64,000 nt of DNA from Streptomyces malaysiensis subsp. samsunensis (GCF_024519315.1 NZ_JANIIC010000041.1:1-64000), one strand, 5' to 3'. Shown: positions 43,047 through 52,033, numbered from the stretch's first letter. A program made the numbers and translations. The notes: generated from the sequence alone by a model not told the origin.

Positions 43047-43832
43047 TCACTTCCTCCGCAGTTTGTAGCCGAAGCCACGGACCGTCTCGATGCGGTCGGC
43101 GCCTATCTTCCGGCGCAGCCGCTGCACGCACAGGTCGACGACCCGGGTGTCGCCCTCCCATCCGTAGTCCCATACGTTGCGCAGCAGGGTCTGCCGGTCG
43201 AGCACCACACCGGGGCTGACGGCGAACTCCAGCAGCAGGCGCAGCTCGGTCGGGGTCAGCGCGACGGGCCTGCCGTCCCGGAACACCTCCAGACCCGCCG
43301 TGTCGATGCTCAGGTCACCGAAGGCGAGCCGGGCACCCTCGCCGGGATCGGCCGCGGGTGCCGGGGCGGCCGGTGGGAGAGCGGTCGCTCCCCCACCGGA
43401 GCCCGCCGTATGCCCGGGCACGAACGCGGCGCGCCGCAGCAGCGAACGGATACGTGCCACCAGGACGGCGGTGTCGACGGGCTTGACCACATAGTCGTCG
43501 GCGCCAGCCTCCAGACCCGATACGACGTCCAGCGCGTCGCCGCGTGCCGACATCATCAGGATGGGGGTCGTGCTCATCTCGCGGATGCGCCGGCACAGCC
43601 CGATGCCGTCCAGTGCGGGCAGCATCACATCAAGGAGCAGTACGTCGTGCCCGCCCTGCTGGAACAACTCAAGGCCGGTCAGGCCGTCCTCGGCGGCGGC
43701 GACGCGATAGCCGTAGCGCCCGAGGGCCAGCTCGACGGCTCTGCGGATCACCTCGTCGTCCTCGACGAGCAGGACCGAGACGGGCGGCTGCGTGCCCTGG
43801 TCAACGCCGTGCCCAACCGGTGAAGCGGACAT
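43047..43832 (-). CDS. CseB-like response regulator
   Basis: 261-aa OmpR-family regulator, close to CseB (VEDDEVIRRAVELAL, LLDVMLPALDGIGLCRRIR, KIGADRIETVRGFGYKL). Phospho-acceptor Asp in LLDVML, Lys in VKPVD. A Gly/Ala/Pro linker of about 30 residues between the domains is longer than in CseB. ATG 43832 follows AAGGGTAAGGA. It forms an operon with the kinase and stands next to the DD-carboxypeptidase; no sigma gene is attached. Confidence 0.9.
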   Translation of the reverse strand: MSASPVGHGVDQGTQPPVSVLLVEDDEVIRRAVELALGRYGYRVAAAEDGLTGLELFQQGGHDVLLLDVMLPALDGIGLCRRIREMSTTPILMMSARGDALDVVSGLEAGADDYVVKPVDTAVLVARIRSLLRRAAFVPGHTAGSGGGATALPPAAPAPAADPGEGARLAFGDLSIDTAGLEVFRDGRPVALTPTELRLLLEFAVSPGVVLDRQTLLRNVWDYGWEGDTRVVDLCVQRLRRKIGADRIETVRGFGYKLRRK

Positions 43833-44633
43833 TCCTTACCCTTCGGAGGTAGAAGCGGGCAGCATCACGCCGCCGGGATTCACCCGGGCCGGTGCCCGCC
43901 TGCCCTCGCGCGCGGGACGCAAGCGGTTCGAGCGCCGCCGGGCCGCCGCGACGCCGGTGCCCGCGCACGGCGCAGCGACGCCGTCCTGCTTCGGTCCGGC
44001 GCCTGCGGCACGGTGGTGATCGAAAGCGGCTTACCTGGATGCCATGCGGGTCTGTCGACCCAGGCAGATAGTGCCACACCACCGGACCACCCGGACCGGG
44101 ATCCTCAGCGCCGCCCCGGTGCCGCTCAGCGCTGCTCGGGCGGTTGGCACCGGGCGTCTCCAGAAACGGTCGTCTCCAGAAAGCGGATACGGTCGCGGCG
44201 TTCGGGCCCGCGGTCAACTCTGTGGGGCGCGGATCTCCGTGGCGTCGCGGTCCGGTGTCGGGCGCCGCTCCACCGTGTCTCCGTCGTGTATCAGCCGGGC
44301 ATCCGCACCCGCGCGGGAGGCAGGAACAGGCTCGGGAAGCGGCCGGAAGGCACGGTGCCGCAACGGCTCCGCTGAACGCCGCGTCGCGGGCGGCGACGTT
44401 GGGGCGAGGACTCCGCCTGCGCCCAGCGATTCCAAGAAGTTCGGCTCCTGGTCCTCGAACTTCTGGCGTACGGAGGAGCTGTTGCCTCAAGGAGCAGCTC
44501 GGTACGCCGCACTGAGCCGTGGCCCCCGTCGCATGACCGGTTCAGCCTACCCGGATGGCCCGTTTCATACCCCACTGAGAAGATTGAGCCGGTTCGCTCT
44601 ACTGGGGGCCACGGAGAACAAGGAGAGCCGGTC
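43833..44633. other. 800-bp stretch without a supported gene
   Basis: Reading frames here have weak codon bias. Visible structure: CGTCTCCAGAAA occurs twice (about 44154 and 44171), and an 8-bp inverted repeat GAAGTTCG/CGAACTTC lies near 44438-44463. The RRM gene leader and promoter must be in the last 100-150 bp. Confidence 0.4.
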
Positions 44634-44918
44634 ATGTCCAAACGACTGCATGTGGGCAACTTGAGCTACCAGACGACGACACAGGACCTGGCGACCCTGT
44701 TCGGGCAGTTCGGCGAGGTGCTGGACGCCACCGTGATCACCGACCGGGAGAGCGGCCGCTCGCGGGGGTTCGGGTTCGTGGAGATGGACGAGATGGCGGC
44801 GGAGAAGGCGATGACCCAGCTCGACGGTTCGCGGATGAACGGCAGAGCGGTCACCGTCACCGAGGCGAGGGCAGCCGCACGTGGCACACGCCGAGAAACC
44901 GGCCCAGCGATGAACTGA
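44634..44918 (+). CDS. RRM-domain RNA-binding protein
   Basis: 94 aa. A single RNA recognition motif: RNP2 LHVGNLSY (about 5-12) and RNP1 RGFGFVEM (about 44-51), with aromatic residues for RNA stacking. A short Arg-containing tail follows. It resembles small cyanobacterial-type Rbp proteins, which bind RNA under stress. ATG 44634 follows AAGGAGAG. Its RNA targets are unknown; it lies beside a predicted structured transcript. Confidence 0.9.
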   Translation: MSKRLHVGNLSYQTTTQDLATLFGQFGEVLDATVITDRESGRSRGFGFVEMDEMAAEKAMTQLDGSRMNGRAVTVTEARAAARGTRRETGPAMN

Positions 44919-44940
44919 TACCGCGACCCCGGGGATGCGT

Positions 44941-44989
44941 GGCTACATGGGGTGCCGTTGACGAACGGTGAATTAACCGATATGTAGCC
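44941..44989 (+). promoter_or_regulatory. Near-consensus promoter flanked by an 8-bp inverted repeat
   Basis: TTGACG (44958-44963) and TATGTA (44981-44986) are 17 bp apart, a strong housekeeping-type promoter. GGCTACAT (44941-44948) and ATGTAGCC (44982-44989) are inverted copies bracketing it, which could be an operator. It faces the gene at 45191, about 200 nt downstream. Confidence 0.5.
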
Positions 44990-44992
44990 GAG

Positions 44993-45132
44993 CATGGCCG
45001 TTTAGCGCGAGGCGTCCGCCATGGTGGAGCACCATCGCTTCGACAGCGCCGCGCAGCGCAGCGGGCGACACGGTTCTTTCCGGCGCCCCAGCACGTCGTG
45101 CCGCTTCACCACCGATCCCGGTGGTGAAGCGG
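44993..45132 (+). ncRNA. Candidate small RNA or structured leader
   Basis: Predicted transcript from the promoter above to the end of a perfect 14-bp hairpin (45101-45114 with 45119-45132, loop ATCC). No strong open frame is needed in it, although a 50-codon frame at 45021-45173 with a weak GAGG exists. It could be a free RNA or an attenuator for the gene at 45191. Confidence 0.35.
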
Positions 45133-45190
45133 GTGAATCGACTACTTCTGTGGTCCATGTGAAACCTAGGTAATAAATGAGGGGCAGGCT

Positions 45191-45463
45191 GTGAACAACA
45201 GGGAACCCAGTGTTAAGCGCACCAGCACGTGGGAGGTTCGCTCCTCCCTGTTCGTTGCCCTCCCCGGACTTGAAACCGCTGAACTCGTGAGTCGAATCGG
45301 CGCCTACGCCTCAGAGCGAGGCGTCGATCTCGTCCCCGCTGGCACTCACGATCCCGACGGATGCGCTCGTACTGTCGGGGGAACTTTTGGGATCGAGGCA
45401 GAAAGCCCTGGGCTGGCCGTCGACTCAGCCCTGAATTTTCTCATCAAGCGTGTGACGCGCTAG
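45191..45463 (+). CDS. Small hypothetical protein
   Basis: 90 aa (NNREPSVKRTSTWEVRSSLFVALPGLETAELVSRI...). Predicted alpha/beta, ends with a basic helix NFLIKRVTR; no known domain. GC content and third-position bias are lower than in neighbours, so it may be acquired. GTG 45191 follows GAGGGGCAGG. The structured leader upstream may regulate it. Confidence 0.55.
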   Translation: MNNREPSVKRTSTWEVRSSLFVALPGLETAELVSRIGAYASERGVDLVPAGTHDPDGCARTVGGTFGIEAESPGLAVDSALNFLIKRVTR

Positions 45464-45598
45464 ACATTCCAGTCGGCGAGATCGAAGAAATCGTGGTCGA
45501 GCGTGGGGACATCGATCCGAGAGATCTCTGAATTATCGCGCACAGCTCCAAAATCGGGTCGCAGGACAGGCCCTGGAGAGGCAGGCCGGGGTCCGGGC

Positions 45599-47020
45599 TC
45601 AGTCGAGGTCGATCCCCGGCGGAGCCGTAGGCGCACCCGGGAGCCTGATCCAGGCGACCGTGCCGCCGCCCGGGGCCGGTTCCAGCCCCACCTGACCGCC
45701 CGACTGCTGGACCGTACGGGCCACGATCGACAGCCCGAGGCCCGAGCCGGGCATGCTGCGGGCGGACGGGGAGCGCCAGAAGCGCTCGAAGACATGCGGC
45801 AGCTCCTCGGCGGGGATGCCGGGGCCGTGGTCCCGCACCCGTACCTCTCCGCTTTTGAGGACGACGTCGATCACACCACCCGAAGGGCTGAACTTCACGG
45901 CGTTGTCGAGCAGATTGACCAGCGCCCGCTCCAGAGCGGCCACCTCGCCGCGCACGTACCAGGGCTCGATCGAGGCGTTGATCGTGAGATGCACACCGCG
46001 CAGCCGGGCCCGCTCCAGGGCCGTCCGTACCACCTCGTGCAGCGCCATCACCTGCGGGGGCCCGCTGCCGGGCTCGGCGTCGGGGCGGGACAGCTCCTGG
46101 AGATCGCCGATCAGCGCGGCGAGCTCGGTCATCTGCGCCTTGACGCTCCCCATGAGCGCCTTACGGTCACCGGGCGGCAGCGCGCGGCCGGTCTCCTCGC
46201 TGCGGGCGAGCAGCTCGATATTGGTCCGCAGCGAGGTGAGCGGGGTGCGCAGCTCATGCCCGGCATCCGCGATCAGCTGCTGCTGACGGTCGCGGGAGGA
46301 GGCGAGGGCAGCCGTCATGGAGTTGAACGACCGGGACAGCCGGGCGATCTCGTCATCGCCCTCCGTAGGGATGCGGACGGCCAGGTCCTCCGTGCGGGCC
46401 ACATGCTCGACCGCCTCGGTCAGCCGGTCCACGGGCTTGAGCCCGGTCCTGGCGATCCACAGGCCCGCGGCGCCCGCGCCGACCACGCCGCCCCCGGCGA
46501 CGAGGGCGAGGACCAGCGCGAGCGTGCCCAGCGGACGCTCGACCTCGCTCAGCGGGCGGGCCATCGAGACGGCGATCCCGCGCGGCAGCGGGCTGCCGGG
46601 GCCCTCGGTCGGCCGGTAGGTGAACACCCGCATGTCCCGGCCGCCCGCGCCCGTCGCGTCATGCAGCGCGTTCGGCCGCTGCCCGACGGCCACGGCCACA
46701 TCGGCGGTGGTCACCGGCAGCTGGGTCGCCCCGGGCTGGGTGCAGCGGCTCCCGTCGGCCAGCACGATCTGCACGGAGTACGAGCCGAGGGCGTGCGGAG
46801 TGTGGCCGTCGGCGCCGTCGGGGCTCTGGCACGCCTCCAGGATGCTCAGCACATTGCGCTCGTCCACCTTGACGTTGCGCAGGGACGAGTCGAGTTGGGC
46901 GCTGAGCTGCTCCCGGACGATCAGCCAGCACGCGAACGCGGACACCGCCACCGCGACCGCCACCGCCACCGCGGTCAGCAGGGCCAGCCGCGAACGCAGC
47001 GGCAGGGTGCGGAACCTCAC
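45599..47020 (-). CDS. MprB-like sensor histidine kinase
   Basis: 473 aa. Helices at about 11-33 and 166-189 enclose an outer loop of about 130 residues with Cys in EACQSP and RCTQPG. HAMP (about 190-242), H-box DAGHELRTPLTS (about 254), N-box NLLDNAVKFSP, DHGPGIP and SGLGLSIV follow. The paired regulator, divergent or nearby HtrA and order match an MprAB-PepD-type envelope stress set. GTG 47020 overlaps the regulator stop by 4 nt (GTGA). Confidence 0.92.
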   Translation of the reverse strand: MRFRTLPLRSRLALLTAVAVAVAVAVSAFACWLIVREQLSAQLDSSLRNVKVDERNVLSILEACQSPDGADGHTPHALGSYSVQIVLADGSRCTQPGATQLPVTTADVAVAVGQRPNALHDATGAGGRDMRVFTYRPTEGPGSPLPRGIAVSMARPLSEVERPLGTLALVLALVAGGGVVGAGAAGLWIARTGLKPVDRLTEAVEHVARTEDLAVRIPTEGDDEIARLSRSFNSMTAALASSRDRQQQLIADAGHELRTPLTSLRTNIELLARSEETGRALPPGDRKALMGSVKAQMTELAALIGDLQELSRPDAEPGSGPPQVMALHEVVRTALERARLRGVHLTINASIEPWYVRGEVAALERALVNLLDNAVKFSPSGGVIDVVLKSGEVRVRDHGPGIPAEELPHVFERFWRSPSARSMPGSGLGLSIVARTVQQSGGQVGLEPAPGGGTVAWIRLPGAPTAPPGIDLD

Positions 47021-47754
47021 GAGGGCTCGCCCTCCGCGGACCGCAGCACATACCCCACCCCGCGCACGGTGTGCACGAGCCGCGGCTCGCCGCCCGCCTC
47101 GGTCTTACGGCGCAGATACATCACGTACACATCCAGCGAGTTGGACGAGGGCTCGAAGTCGAAGCCCCACACCGCCTTGAGGATCTGCTCCCGGGTGAGC
47201 ACCTGACGGGGGTGCGCCAGGAACATCTCCAGCAGGGTGAACTCGGTGCGGGTCAGCTCGACGCGGCGCCCGCCGCGGGCGACCTCGCGGGTCGTCAGGT
47301 CCATCCGCAGATCGCCGAAGGTCAGCACATCCTCCTCGGGCAGCGCCGCGCCCTGCTGGGCCACGTAGGAGCTGCGGCGCAGCAGGGCACGGATGCGGGC
47401 CAGCAGTTCGTCCAGTTCGAAGGGTTTGACGAGGTAGTCGTCCGCGCCCGCGTCGAGCCCGGTGACCCGGTCGCCCACCGTGTCCCGCGCGGTGAGCATC
47501 AGGATCGGCAGCGTCACCCCGGTGGCGCGCAGCCGCCGCGCGGCGGTCAGCCCGTCCATCCGGGGCATCAGCACATCGAGCACGATCAGCTCGGGGTCGT
47601 AGGAGCCCACCTTGGCCAGCGCGTCCAGCCCGTCCACGGCGGTCTCGGTCGCATAGCCCTCGAAGACGAGGCTGCGGTGCAGGGCTTCCCGGACGGCCGG
47701 CTCGTCGTCGACGATCAGGATGCGGGACGGCTGATCGCCGTGGTCGGGGCTCAT
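47017..47754 (-). CDS. MprA-like response regulator
   Basis: 245-aa OmpR-family regulator. Receiver Asp in VLDVLMPRMDG (about 59), Thr/Ser MLTAR, Lys VKPFE. Winged-helix domain (about 140-238) with SLDVYVMYLRRKTE and VRGVGYVLR. ATG 47754 lies 114 bp downstream of the HtrA gene stop, same strand. It is coupled to its kinase and probably regulates the upstream protease gene. Confidence 0.92.
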   Translation of the reverse strand: MSPDHGDQPSRILIVDDEPAVREALHRSLVFEGYATETAVDGLDALAKVGSYDPELIVLDVLMPRMDGLTAARRLRATGVTLPILMLTARDTVGDRVTGLDAGADDYLVKPFELDELLARIRALLRRSSYVAQQGAALPEEDVLTFGDLRMDLTTREVARGGRRVELTRTEFTLLEMFLAHPRQVLTREQILKAVWGFDFEPSSNSLDVYVMYLRRKTEAGGEPRLVHTVRGVGYVLRSAEGEPS

Positions 47755-47868
47755 GGGTCGATTTCCTTAGCGGTGACGGTGCGGGTGACGTGACTGACGC
47801 TGACGGTGGGGCTGGGGCGGGGGCCGCGCCGGGCGGTGCGGCGCCGCTCTGCCAGCCTCGCACGTCGG

Positions 47869-48978
47869 TCAGGCGTTGCCGCCACTGCCGCCCGAGCGCA
47901 GGGAGTCGAGATCGGACTTGACGGTGTTGATCGGAATCGAGAAGCCGAGGCCGACGCTGCCCGCGTCACCGGAGCTCTGGCCCGAGGCCGAGGAGTACAT
48001 CGCGGAGTTGATCCCGATGACCTGGCCGCTCATATTGATCAGCGCACCGCCGGAGTTGCCGGGGTTGAGCGAGGCATCGGTCTGGATGGCCTTGTAGGTG
48101 GTGGTCGACGAGCCGACGTCGCCGTTGTACCGGCCGCCGCCGAACTCGAACGGCCACTGCCCGCCGCCGCCCGACCCCTGACCGCCCTGCTCCTGGTCCG
48201 TGGAGACGGTGACATCACGGTTGAGCGAGGAGACGATACCGCTGGTGACGGTGCCGGTGAGGCCCTCGGGCGAGCCGATGGCCACGACCTGGTCGCCCAC
48301 CGTGACCTTGCTGGAGTCGCCGAGGGACGCCGGCTTCAGCCCGCTCGCCCCCTCCACCTTGATCAGCGCGAGGTCCTTCTTGCTGTCGGTGCCGACGACC
48401 GTCGCGGACTTCTTGCTGCCGTCGCTGAACGTCACACTGATCGAATCGGCGCCCGAGACCACGTGGTTGTTGGTGATGATCTCGCCGCCGCTGGTGATGA
48501 TCACGCCGGAGCCGGTGGACTGCCCGCTGGTGCCGCCGGCGCTGACCTCCACGATGCTGGGGCTGACGGCCGCCGCCACGGCCGAAACCCCGCTGTTGCT
48601 GCTGGACTTGGCGTTGACCACGGGAGTGGACATCGTGGTGTCGGACTTCTGGGTGGCGTTGGTGACCAGCGCGGCCGCCCCGCCGCCCACGAGCGCCGAG
48701 ACGGCCGCCACGGCCGCGATCAGCGCGACCGGCCGCGGGACCCGCGCCCTGCGCCGCCCTCCGCCACCGTGCGCCCCCTCGCCCGCAAACGCGCCCCCCT
48801 CGTCCCCGCCACCGCCGCCACTGCCACCGCTGTCGCCACCCGGCCACACGGTGACCCCGGACGGCGTGGTGACCGGCGGCTGCGGCTGATACGCGGGCGG
48901 ATCGGGATACCCCGCACCACCGCCGTACGAGTAGGGATAGGGCTCGTCTGCGCCGCTGCGGCGTGTGCTGTCCGTCAT
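47869..48978 (-). CDS. HtrA/PepD-like membrane-anchored serine protease
   Basis: 369 aa. A cytoplasmic Gly/Pro/Tyr-rich tail (1-80) leads to one membrane helix (about 85-106). The trypsin-like domain has His in ITNNHVV, Asp in KKDLALIKV and Ser in NPGNSGGALIN. A Gly-rich loop (QGGQGSGGGG) precedes LA-like loop residues. No PDZ domain is present, unlike classical HtrA. It acts outside the membrane in protein quality control. The two-component system follows on the same strand, an MprAB-PepD-like arrangement. Confidence 0.9.
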   Translation of the reverse strand: MTDSTRRSGADEPYPYSYGGGAGYPDPPAYQPQPPVTTPSGVTVWPGGDSGGSGGGGGDEGGAFAGEGAHGGGGRRRARVPRPVALIAAVAAVSALVGGGAAALVTNATQKSDTTMSTPVVNAKSSSNSGVSAVAAAVSPSIVEVSAGGTSGQSTGSGVIITSGGEIITNNHVVSGADSISVTFSDGSKKSATVVGTDSKKDLALIKVEGASGLKPASLGDSSKVTVGDQVVAIGSPEGLTGTVTSGIVSSLNRDVTVSTDQEQGGQGSGGGGQWPFEFGGGRYNGDVGSSTTTYKAIQTDASLNPGNSGGALINMSGQVIGINSAMYSSASGQSSGDAGSVGLGFSIPINTVKSDLDSLRSGGSGGNA

Positions 48979-49130
48979 GTCTATGACTGTGCGACCGAAG
49001 TATGAGAGTCCCCTGAGGACCCGCTAAGAACCCCACCAGAAGTCCATATGCCCGCCATAAGGCCCCGGGCAGCACTGGGGCCCCGCCCAGGGCCCCGGCG
49101 TCCTCGGGGCCCCGCCGAACGGCGACGGCA

Positions 49131-49279
49131 AGCCGGGCCACCGCGCACCGCCCATAAGGCCACGGCCGCAGGGCGCGAGCACGGGCGCCGCCCGCAGAAC
49201 TGCCCGCAACGCTACGGACCACGCCATAAGGCAGCCGGGCCACCGCGCACCGCCCATAAGGGCACGGCCGCAGGGCCCG
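49131..49279. repeat. Two direct copies of a 47-bp sequence, period 102 bp
   Basis: AGCCGGGCCACCGCGCACCG starts at 49131 and 49233 and continues nearly unchanged for about 47 bp (CCATAAGG, CACGGCCGCAGGGC). Shorter pieces (CCGCAGGGCGCGGG, CCGAAGGTG) recur to about 49720. The whole 48979-49848 gap shows no supported gene and is extreme in GC. Confidence 0.65.
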
Positions 49280-49848
49280 CGAGCCGCCCGTCAGCAGACG
49301 GAACCCGCAAGGCGCCCGGCCGCAGAGTCCCAGCCCCGCCGAAGGCAGACGCCCCACCGCCAGCACACGGCCTCACCGGAGGACGAGAGCTCGGTGGGGG
49401 CACCGCCGCCGCCCGCGCAGCACACGGGCAGCGGGGAACGAGGCGGGCCGGTCGGGGCCCGTCCCTCGCGGCCGCGGCCGAAGGGCGGCAAAGCCCGGCT
49501 GCGGAACGGGGAAGTCGCGCCCCCTCAGCGCCAGCCTCGGCGCAGGGCGGACGCTCGCCCCGAAGGTGACCGCAGGGCGCGGGCTCGCCGGGGGCGCGGC
49601 CCCCGCAGGGCGGGCGGGGCATGGCGGACGCTCCACCCCAGACGCCCCGCCCCGAAGGTGCACACCGACCGCAGGGCGCGGGGTCTGCGGGGGCACGGCC
49701 CCGCCCGGCGCGGGGGCCGTGCCGCACGGGGGCCGTGCGGCACGGGCTCGGCTGCCAAGGCGAGCGCCCGCCCGCAGGGTCAACCGGGCCGTCTGCGACG
49801 ACGACAAGGGCCGTCGGGGCCCCCAGGGCCCCGACTCGGGTAGCGGCG

Positions 49849-50871
49849 CTACGCGCAACCGCAGGAGTGGCGGACCACCAGCGCCGAGGGGAATTGTTTG
49901 ACCCGTTCGCGGCGGGAGCCGGCGAGGCGGACGCCGTCCTCCAGTACCAGATCGACGGCGGCGCGCGCCATCGCGGGGCGGTCGGAGCCGACCGTGGTCA
50001 GCGGGGGGTCGGTGAGGTGGGCTTCCTTCACATCGTCGAAGCCTGCCACCGCCAGCTCCGCGGGAACCTCGATCCGCAGTTCGCGCGCCGCCCGCAGCAC
50101 CCCGAACGCCTGGTCGTCGGTGGCGCAGAAGATGGCCGGGGGCCGGTCGGGGCCGGCGAGCAGGTCGAGGGCGACCTTATAGGCGTCGTAGCGGTTGTAC
50201 GGGGCCTGGAAGAGCCGCCCCTCCGTGGGCCGGCCCGCCTCGTGCATCGCGCGGCGCCAGCCCTCGACGTGGTCGGTGACGGGGTCGCCGACGGTCGGGG
50301 TTATCTCGGTGCCGCCGAGGCAGGCCACGTAGTCATGGCCGTGCTCCAGCAGATGCCGCACCGCGAGCTGCGCACCCCCGACGTCGTCCAGCACCACCGC
50401 CACGTCGTCGATCGCCTCGGGTCGCTCGTGCAGCAGCACCACCCGGGCGTCCCACGCCTCGATCTCGGCCGCCGCGTTCTCGCTGGGGCCCTGGCTGATG
50501 AGGATCAGCCCGGACACCCGCATCCCCAGGAAGGCGCGCAGATAGTGGACCTCGCGCTCGTCGAGGTAGTCGGAGTTGCCGACCAGCACCATCTTTCCGC
50601 GCTCGGCGGCCGCCTGTTCTACGGCGTGCGCCATCTCCGCGAAGAACGGCTGCCGCGCGTCCGGGACGATCAGCCCTATGAGATCGGTCCGGCGGCTCGC
50701 CATCGCCTGCGCGACGCGGTCCGGCCGGTAGCCGAGCTCCTTGATCGCGGCGAGCACCCGCTCGCGCGTGGCCGGGGCGACCGGCCGGGGTCCGTTATTG
50801 ATGACGTAACTCACGACCGCGGTCGACGTTCCCGCAAGCCTTGCCACATCATCCCGCGTCACCTTGGCCAC
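49849..50871 (-). CDS. LacI-family transcriptional regulator
   Basis: 340 aa. HTH at 4-26 (VTRDDVARLAGTSTAVVSYVINNG) with the hinge region after it; periplasmic-binding-type sensor domain at about 60-335 (IGLIVPDARQPFFAEMAHAVEQ, GFDDVKEAHLTDPPLTTV). It probably senses a sugar. GTG 50871 has TAGACT exactly 6 nt upstream (leaderless-type). glnR lies 23 bp upstream on the same strand. Target genes are not adjacent. Confidence 0.92.
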   Translation of the reverse strand: MAKVTRDDVARLAGTSTAVVSYVINNGPRPVAPATRERVLAAIKELGYRPDRVAQAMASRRTDLIGLIVPDARQPFFAEMAHAVEQAAAERGKMVLVGNSDYLDEREVHYLRAFLGMRVSGLILISQGPSENAAAEIEAWDARVVLLHERPEAIDDVAVVLDDVGGAQLAVRHLLEHGHDYVACLGGTEITPTVGDPVTDHVEGWRRAMHEAGRPTEGRLFQAPYNRYDAYKVALDLLAGPDRPPAIFCATDDQAFGVLRAARELRIEVPAELAVAGFDDVKEAHLTDPPLTTVGSDRPAMARAAVDLVLEDGVRLAGSRRERVKQFPSALVVRHSCGCA

Positions 50872-50894
50872 GCGCGAAGTCTACGCGGGTCCAG

Positions 50895-51707
50895 CTAGCT
50901 GTTGGCCGGTCGTGCGGCAGCTGCCCTCGCCTCGGAGCCTGCGGCCCCTTCGGGGTGCTCTCCCCGCGCGGCGTCGCCCACTCCGGCGTCCCGCGCCTTC
51001 GCCTTGACCCGGGCCTCCTCGGCAGCGCGCTCGACCTTCTCCGGGGCGACGAAACGGTAGCCCACGTTCCGCACGGTGCCGATCAGGGACTCGTGCTCCG
51101 GGCCCAGCTTGGCGCGCAGCCGCCGGACGTGAACGTCCACCGTACGGGTGCCGCCGAAGTAGTCATAGCCCCAGACCTCCTGGAGCAGCTGCGCCCGGGT
51201 GAAGACCCGGCCGGGGTGCTGGGCGAGGTACTTCAGCAGCTCGAACTCCTTGAATGTGAGATCGAGCACACGCCCCTTGAGCTTGGCGCTGTAGGTGGCC
51301 TCGTCGACCGAGAGATCGCCGTTGCGGATCTCCATCGGGCTGTCGTCGGTGGTGATCTGCTGGCGGCCCATGGCCAGCCGCAGCCGGGCCTCGACCTCCG
51401 CCGGGCCCGCGGTGTCCAGCAGGACGTCGTCGATGCCCCAGTCGGCGGTGACGGCGGCGAGCCCGCCCTCGGTCACCACCAGGATCAGCGGACAGCCGGG
51501 GCCGGTGGACCGCAGCAGCTGGCACAGGCTGCGCACCTGCGGCAGATCGCGGCGGCCGTCGATCAGGATGACATCGGCACCCGGGGTGTCCACCAGGGCC
51601 GGGCCTTCGGCGGGGGCCACCCGCACGCTGTGCAGCAGGAGGCCGAGGGCGGGGAGCACCTCCGTCGAGGGCTGGAGTGCATTGGTCAGCAGCAGGAGGG
51701 AACTCAT
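50895..51707 (-). CDS. glnR: Orphan OmpR-type regulator GlnR (nitrogen control)
   Basis: 270 aa. It controls nitrogen assimilation genes (glnA, amtB and others) in Streptomyces. The receiver-like domain (1-115) is atypical: it keeps an Asp in VILIDGRRDL but lacks the usual acidic pair near the start, and no kinase is linked. DNA-binding domain at about 130-225 (LDLTFKEFELLKYLAQHPGRVFTRAQLLQEVWGYDYFGGTRTVDVHVRRLRAKLG). An Ala/Glu tail of about 45 residues follows. ATG 51707 is fixed by the conserved SSLLLLTN start. The LacI and hydrolase neighbours match the S. coelicolor locus as I recall it. Confidence 0.92.
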   Translation of the reverse strand: MSSLLLLTNALQPSTEVLPALGLLLHSVRVAPAEGPALVDTPGADVILIDGRRDLPQVRSLCQLLRSTGPGCPLILVVTEGGLAAVTADWGIDDVLLDTAGPAEVEARLRLAMGRQQITTDDSPMEIRNGDLSVDEATYSAKLKGRVLDLTFKEFELLKYLAQHPGRVFTRAQLLQEVWGYDYFGGTRTVDVHVRRLRAKLGPEHESLIGTVRNVGYRFVAPEKVERAAEEARVKAKARDAGVGDAARGEHPEGAAGSEARAAAARPANS

Positions 51708-51802
51708 CGTCCATCACCTGCCCCGGCCGTGATCTCGAGGTCGTGCACGCTTCGCTCGCCCATTACGTCGGTTCCTCCTCGGTCCCTGTGCGAGAGGGGC
51801 AC

Positions 51803-51825
51803 CTCCCGGGCAGCGCCCGGGGGAG
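51803..51825. other. Common Streptomyces-type intergenic stem
   Basis: CTCCCGGGC-AGC-GCCCGGGGGAG stem between glnR and the hydrolase. Similar stems occur near 24549 and 58748. The 51708-52033 space also should hold the glnR promoter. Confidence 0.5.
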
Positions 51826-52033
51826 TCTGCGGCTACTACTTCGTACGGTTACGTCCGCGCCCTTGGAGCGACGGTGCGCTCAAACGCGCACCACGCCCCG
51901 AAAGCACAAAAGGACCCGGGGGCTACGTTGCCCGGATCCTCTTCACAGCAGAATAACCCACATGACATGTGCCGGAGAGGCTCAATCTGCTCCCCGTTGT
52001 CCTTCCGCGACCGCCGCGGCAGGACAACGGGCC

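Noticed and set aside
43801..44490. Minus-strand 229-codon frame upstream of the Cse-like regulator
   Set aside because: It overlaps the regulator start, has weak codon bias and no recognisable domain.
51962..52033. Upstream ATG for the hydrolase next to glnR
   Set aside because: The 24 codons between this ATG and 52034 lack G/C third-position bias and there is no ribosome site.
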